From: JADJXV01 sp046328995
GTDB taxonomy: Bacteria > Bacteroidota > Ignavibacteria > Kapaibacteriales > UBA961
Length of the DNA: 64,000 bases
Assembly: GCA_046328995.1 (NCBI GenBank)
Contig: JAXLVN010000001.1
Span: 372,001 to 436,000 of the forward strand
Direction of reading: 5' to 3'
Shown piece after piece: positions 60,745 to 64,000 of this stretch (position 1 is the first letter of the stretch; the number at the start of each line of letters is the position of its first letter). The notes beneath the pieces are model-generated. The model had not been told where the DNA came from. It was given only the letters and a program-made list of their open reading frames with translations, and did not search any database. A program made the position numbers and the translations under genes.

Positions 60745-62289
60745 TTACTCTCCTTTTACGGTTCTGCCTGCCGATGACTTACCTCTCGTGTCTATTGCCC
60801 TGACTTTAAAGACGAACGGCTTGTTCGTGTCGAGCGGTCGTATTCTAAAAGTCTGAATGACCACCATCGACTTCGCATCACGCTGCAAATCACCGCGCTG
60901 ATCGACCGGTGTGCCGGCATTTCCTTCCAGTATTTCAAGACGTGATTCATTCATTTTACCATTATAGACGCCATAGGTCCGAGTTTGTACATAAATGAGT
61001 CCGTTTCTGTACATTGGCTCAAGTATTTCCGGTGGCGGAAACGATTCGACGCGCACCGATAATGACTGCCCCACTTGCTTACCGCCGATAAAACGTTCAA
61101 ACGTGAGGATTTTCTGTGTGTCGGCGATATCAGGCGTAAAAGAAAATGGCGCTCCCTGCGGAGAAACTACCCGTTCGCGATTGCCTTCACGCAAGACGGC
61201 TTTCACATCACCGCCATCGGTAAGAATCGGTAAATTTGGTATAATGGTATAGGTCTGCCCGGGATACATTTTTTGTTCTATAACCGGCGATTGCAGCGGT
61301 TGTGGCTGTATCGAGAAGCTCACGTTCATCTCCTTCCCGTCTGCTGCGCGCAATGCCGTCAGCTGCACCCGCATCGTACCCGATGAGGGAGACATGCCGC
61401 CAAGAATTATCTCGTTGCCGCGAATTTCTGTGATCGTCGCCGTGCCGCCGGCGTCATTTTGCGAACGTTCAATTTTGATATTCGGGGCTTTGGCAAATTC
61501 CGAACTCGCAATTCCTGCCATAAATATTTTATTCGTCCACTGCTGATATGCAATGGATTTGACGAGCGTGTTTTGTGGCTGCAGGTAGAAATCACCAAGT
61601 TGCCGGTTCGTAATCGGTGGCGGACTACCGGCGGGCGTCAGCTGTGCACTCCGGGAGGTATCAGGTTGAAAACCGATCAGTTGGGTAATTTGTCCCGAAG
61701 GTGACGGATACGCTCCCTCATTGGCAAAGAGAATATTCACGCTGAATTGTGTTTCCGCCGTTAGTCGTGCACCTGCTGCATTTATAAGGCGCTCAAGACT
61801 GTCATTACCATTGACAGGATTCGGCGCTGCATTGGCACGGACTTTTACGAGGAAGCTGCGATTCATCCGCTCATGCACCGGTGGTGACCATTTGAATTCC
61901 ACGGCCGGCTTCCCTGCTACATTCGTTATTGTAAATAATTGATTCTGCGATGGTTGAGATGATACTAAGGTTAGTGACTGCTTGAGAGATTGATCGATAA
62001 TCACACACTCATACTGTACATCTTTTACATTGCCCGTGCAGAGTATTTGATTGGTAGAATCGATGGAAAGAACGGTATATCCGGCTGAATCGGCAAGTAA
62101 ACGGCAATTAAGCACCGTTTTTTCCGGAACCAAGGTGAACGATTGACGGAAAATTGCAGCCAGCAGCTCCGCATTGACCTCCGGAAGGCGTTCGTCCTTC
62201 TTACTCGGCAGCAGCATCACCAGTGCAGCAATATAGAGCACGAAATATATTTCTATCATCCGTCTGCGTTTGGTAGGAGTGCGTTTCAT
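60745..62289 (-). CDS. gldM: T9SS motor/shaft protein, GldM-like
   Basis: 514 residues, close to the 513-516 of GldM/PorM. One N-terminal membrane helix (residues about 11-27, RMIEIYFVLYIAALVMLL) is followed by a long periplasmic part of several beta domains, as in the GldM shaft that spans to the outer membrane. It overlaps the upstream GldL-like gene by 4 bp, the usual gldL-gldM pairing. In the complex, proton flow through GldL rotates GldM to power secretion. Sequence divergence is high, so the call rests mainly on length, topology and gene pairing. No gldN follows; the next genes are convergent. Confidence 0.68.
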   Translation of the reverse strand: MKRTPTKRRRMIEIYFVLYIAALVMLLPSKKDERLPEVNAELLAAIFRQSFTLVPEKTVLNCRLLADSAGYTVLSIDSTNQILCTGNVKDVQYECVIIDQSLKQSLTLVSSQPSQNQLFTITNVAGKPAVEFKWSPPVHERMNRSFLVKVRANAAPNPVNGNDSLERLINAAGARLTAETQFSVNILFANEGAYPSPSGQITQLIGFQPDTSRSAQLTPAGSPPPITNRQLGDFYLQPQNTLVKSIAYQQWTNKIFMAGIASSEFAKAPNIKIERSQNDAGGTATITEIRGNEIILGGMSPSSGTMRVQLTALRAADGKEMNVSFSIQPQPLQSPVIEQKMYPGQTYTIIPNLPILTDGGDVKAVLREGNRERVVSPQGAPFSFTPDIADTQKILTFERFIGGKQVGQSLSVRVESFPPPEILEPMYRNGLIYVQTRTYGVYNGKMNESRLEILEGNAGTPVDQRGDLQRDAKSMVVIQTFRIRPLDTNKPFVFKVRAIDTRGKSSAGRTVKGE

Positions 62290-62861
62290 TGAGCACGATT
62301 GGTGACATTTTGGGTAAGTACTTTCTCTACTTCACGTCGAACGGCAAGTTCGATCTCTTCTCGTTTTAATGCATCAGCCGATTGGGTCAGTGCGCGGACA
62401 GCCACCGCAAATTCCTGAAGCGCGGTCGTCGTTTCCCGCATCGAATGCATAAGTTCGGGATTCGGCGCCACCGCCATCGTCGCCACCTGCACCGCCTCCC
62501 GAGACGTCGTTATGAGTGCTTCCTGTCGTGAGGAGAAATTCTCCAGTGAATCGCCGATATTTTCAAGCCGAACCGAAATTGCCGCATAGTCGCGGGCGAT
62601 TTCTCCTACCTCGCGTACGAGTTCTTCGACGGTGGAATTCTCGGATGAACGCTCCGCTTCTTCTTCGGTGGGAGAGAAGAACATCACAACGAACATAAAC
62701 ATGAGCATCAATGCTTCAAAAATCACACTGCCGATGACAATCGAATCCGGGAGGTCATCATAAATCCTTCGAAAGCCCACCGATACAAGCAGGATAGCAG
62801 CGCCGAAATAGACGAAGGAATTAATCGTAGAAAAATAAAACCGATTGACGATTTCTTCCAT
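62286..62861 (-). CDS. gldL: T9SS motor protein, GldL-like
   Basis: 191 residues from ATG 62861. Two membrane helices (about residues 14-30 and 41-60) are followed by a long coiled coil (LREVGEIARDYAAISVRLENIGD and beyond, given only as a landmark), the GldL plan. Glu49 in helix 2 (SVIFEALML) matches the essential Glu49 of Flavobacterium GldL; Arg31/Arg32 lies at the end of helix 1. This positional match also supports the chosen start; in-frame ATGs at 62990 and 63074 would add ~43-71 residues lacking family character. It forms the proton channel with GldM. No gldK or gldN neighbour is visible. Confidence 0.66.
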   Translation of the reverse strand: MEEIVNRFYFSTINSFVYFGAAILLVSVGFRRIYDDLPDSIVIGSVIFEALMLMFMFVVMFFSPTEEEAERSSENSTVEELVREVGEIARDYAAISVRLENIGDSLENFSSRQEALITTSREAVQVATMAVAPNPELMHSMRETTTALQEFAVAVRALTQSADALKREEIELAVRREVEKVLTQNVTNRAQ

Positions 62862-63183
62862 CCACAGACCCGTCCCGGAGAATATCCCGAGGGGATGTAG
62901 CACCGTTACCTCTGCATCGGCAAAACGGTAGAGTTCGCGCTCCTTGGTACATATCCTCCAGCACAATGCCAGTGTCGATATCGTATTCATCCTCTTGGTA
63001 TAGCGAAATTCCCGGAACACGTCATGAAGAACTGATCTTCCTTCAAGCGATGAAAGCGATTCTATTTGAAGCATACTATCTCGACGTAAATAATAATGAG
63101 ATTGCTGTGTTACCTGCCGGTAATCATTTGCAGCTTTTTTCGGCTGTTTTGTCCGTTATCACGACGCGTCTGGAATCGTAATT
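62862..63183. other. Intergenic region upstream of gldL
   Basis: About 320 bp without a gene I can support. The GldL frame remains open through part of it (ATGs at 62990 and 63074). A 71-codon frame exists on the plus strand (62966-63181) but has no convincing ribosome-binding site. The gldL promoter probably lies here. Confidence 0.5.
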
Positions 63184-63537
63184 CTATAGACTGCTGCAAG
63201 CCGGGGTTATCCCTTCTCCCTTGAGTGTCTGCTCCTGAACCGGGAACGTTGAAGGATACACACTTCTGTCTTTGAAATAATGCTGCATGGCTTGCTGCAG
63301 TTCTCCAAGAAAAGCCTCTCCACGTTGGCTCGTGCACGACACATTCACTACTGCTTTCCTGTCTTGCTCGCCTGCTCCTCTATCGTCGGTCACTGCATAG
63401 CGTACATCCACTCTATGATGCTTTTCCGGAACTATCTGATTCATATAATCAATACAGCGGTCTTTTTCCTGCTCTGCACCGAATGTCTTCTTCAATCCAA
63501 AATCCGTCAACAGATGGATACTGCGATCTTGTACCAT
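63184..63537 (-). CDS. Unassigned ORF between bamD and gldL
   Basis: 117 residues with no signal peptide or recognised domain; a stretch HHRVDVRYAV and LGELQQAMQHYF looks like a small alpha/beta domain. Codon usage looks protein-like. It is in the same frame as bamD and open back to bamD's TAG at 63598, so it could be a short gene, a remnant of a longer gene (LptE-like proteins often follow bamD), or a readthrough extension. Its ATG at 63537 has no clear ribosome-binding site. Confidence 0.45.
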   Translation of the reverse strand: MVQDRSIHLLTDFGLKKTFGAEQEKDRCIDYMNQIVPEKHHRVDVRYAVTDDRGAGEQDRKAVVNVSCTSQRGEAFLGELQQAMQHYFKDRSVYPSTFPVQEQTLKGEGITPACSSL

Positions 63538-63597
63538 GGTGGTCGGTGGAATAGTGAAACGTCTATCCGGTCTCTGCCACCGAGCGCTGTTCGCATA

Positions 63598-64000
63598 CTA
63601 TTTCGACGGTAATCCTGACTCGAGTGAACTTATCTCGCCAAGTAATTTTCCCTTCGGGAATTTTTGACGGTATTGCTCGATAGTCGCACGTGCATCATCA
63701 TAACGGCGCAATTCTTTTAATACTTCAATTTTCCCGAGGTATGCGGGCTCGTAATACTCTGTATCCGTGAATTCTTCGATGACGGTATCATAATAAACAA
63801 TCGCAGCTTTCCAACTAAAGAGCTTGCGGTAGATAAGAGCCGTGTTGTATTCCCGCTCTCCAAGCTTATTGCGCAGCAGGATGATGTTTTTGGATGATTC
63901 TATTGATAATGAATCATTGGGATAGACAGTTTGAAATTCCGAAAAGGCCTGTATCGCCTTTCTCGTGTATTCCTGGTCTCTGTCCGGCGGCGGTGACAAC
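63598..64000 (-). CDS. bamD: BamD-like outer-membrane assembly lipoprotein (5' truncated by window)
   Basis: The open frame continues past the right edge; about 133 C-terminal residues are visible. Tetratricopeptide repeats fit BamD/YfiO: DQEYTRKAIQAFSEFQTVYPNDS, GEREYNTALIYRKLFSWKAAIVYYDTVIEEF and ARATIEQYRQKFPKG (landmarks only). BamD docks BamA for insertion of outer-membrane beta-barrels, including T9SS channels. The signal and lipobox should lie outside the window. Its placement next to gldL/gldM links outer-membrane assembly with T9SS. Confidence 0.8.
   Translation of the reverse strand, partial: LSPPPDRDQEYTRKAIQAFSEFQTVYPNDSLSIESSKNIILLRNKLGEREYNTALIYRKLFSWKAAIVYYDTVIEEFTDTEYYEPAYLGKIEVLKELRRYDDARATIEQYRQKFPKGKLLGEISSLESGLPSK

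Noticed and set aside
62966..63181. Plus-strand 71-codon ORF upstream of gldL
   Set aside because: No convincing ribosome-binding site or recognised motif, and it would be antisense to the gldL leader; kept only as a note.

Overview
The window looks like chromosome from a Gram-negative, T9SS-bearing member of the Bacteroidota/Chlorobiota/Ignavibacteriota (FCB) group; a Kapabacteria-like lineage would fit, but I cannot fix the phylum from sequence alone. Evidence: several proteins end in type IX secretion C-terminal sorting domains, a GldL/GldM-type motor pair and a BamD-like lipoprotein sit at the right end, LPS-type genes are present (kdsC, a gmhB-like gene), MurE has a meso-DAP motif, and a DUF3127 protein typical of Bacteroidota is present. 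Genes are dense, on both strands, with many 1-4 bp overlaps. I found no rRNA, tRNA, CRISPR array, insertion sequence or prophage.

Layout. 1-2.7 kb: tail of a T9SS cargo gene, glyA, and a TonB-domain/TPR protein. 2.9-6.4 kb: a three-gene cassette (HAD-UbiA fusion, DprE1-like oxidase, DprE2-like reductase) resembling the actinobacterial route to polyprenyl-phosphoryl arabinose. 6.4-12.3 kb: STAS protein, uvrA, an M28/glutaminyl-cyclase-like lipoprotein, kdsC, YtxH and DUF948-like proteins. 12.4-15 kb: a DUF6580-like membrane protein divergent from a surface protein and a YncE/BtuG-like propeller lipoprotein, possibly vitamin B12 related. 15-26 kb: prmA and ppx on the plus strand, then minus-strand genes (EVE, gmhB-like, glycosyltransferase, UvrD-like helicase, dacB, CMD protein, rdgB, aminotransferase, an exported protein).

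26.2-30.2 kb holds a 1328-residue secreted protein with an HzsA-like region, one CXXCH heme motif, five Fn3-like repeats and a T9SS tail, followed by a Spy/CpxP-like lipoprotein. 31.3-33.8 kb: purM and murE. 33.8-37.4 kb: a heterodimeric ABC exporter with one degenerate ATP site. 37.4-38.3 kb is a roughly 0.9 kb gap without a confident gene. 38.3-42.4 kb: alaS, DUF3127 (with an SSB-like acidic tail) and a deoxyhypusine-synthase-like enzyme. 42.4-46.2 kb: an LCP-family protein, rhomboid protease, SpoU methyltransferase and PAP2 phosphatase, then a 22-bp tandem repeat running into a DUF5522 gene. 46.6-52.7 kb: EamA transporter, DUF1415, a lipoprotein, a peptide-binding protein, folK, folB, a cysteine-less redoxin and a transaldolase-family gene.

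The right end (52.9-64 kb) is the most coherent locus. Three tandem paralogous secreted proteins with IgGFc-binding-type domains and T9SS tails converge on gldM and gldL, with an unassigned ORF and a truncated bamD upstream of those. Cargo and part of the export motor therefore lie side by side. The other notable theme is the DprE1/DprE2/UbiA cassette plus an LCP ligase-like protein in an LPS-producing bacterium, which may indicate an arabinose-containing surface glycan.
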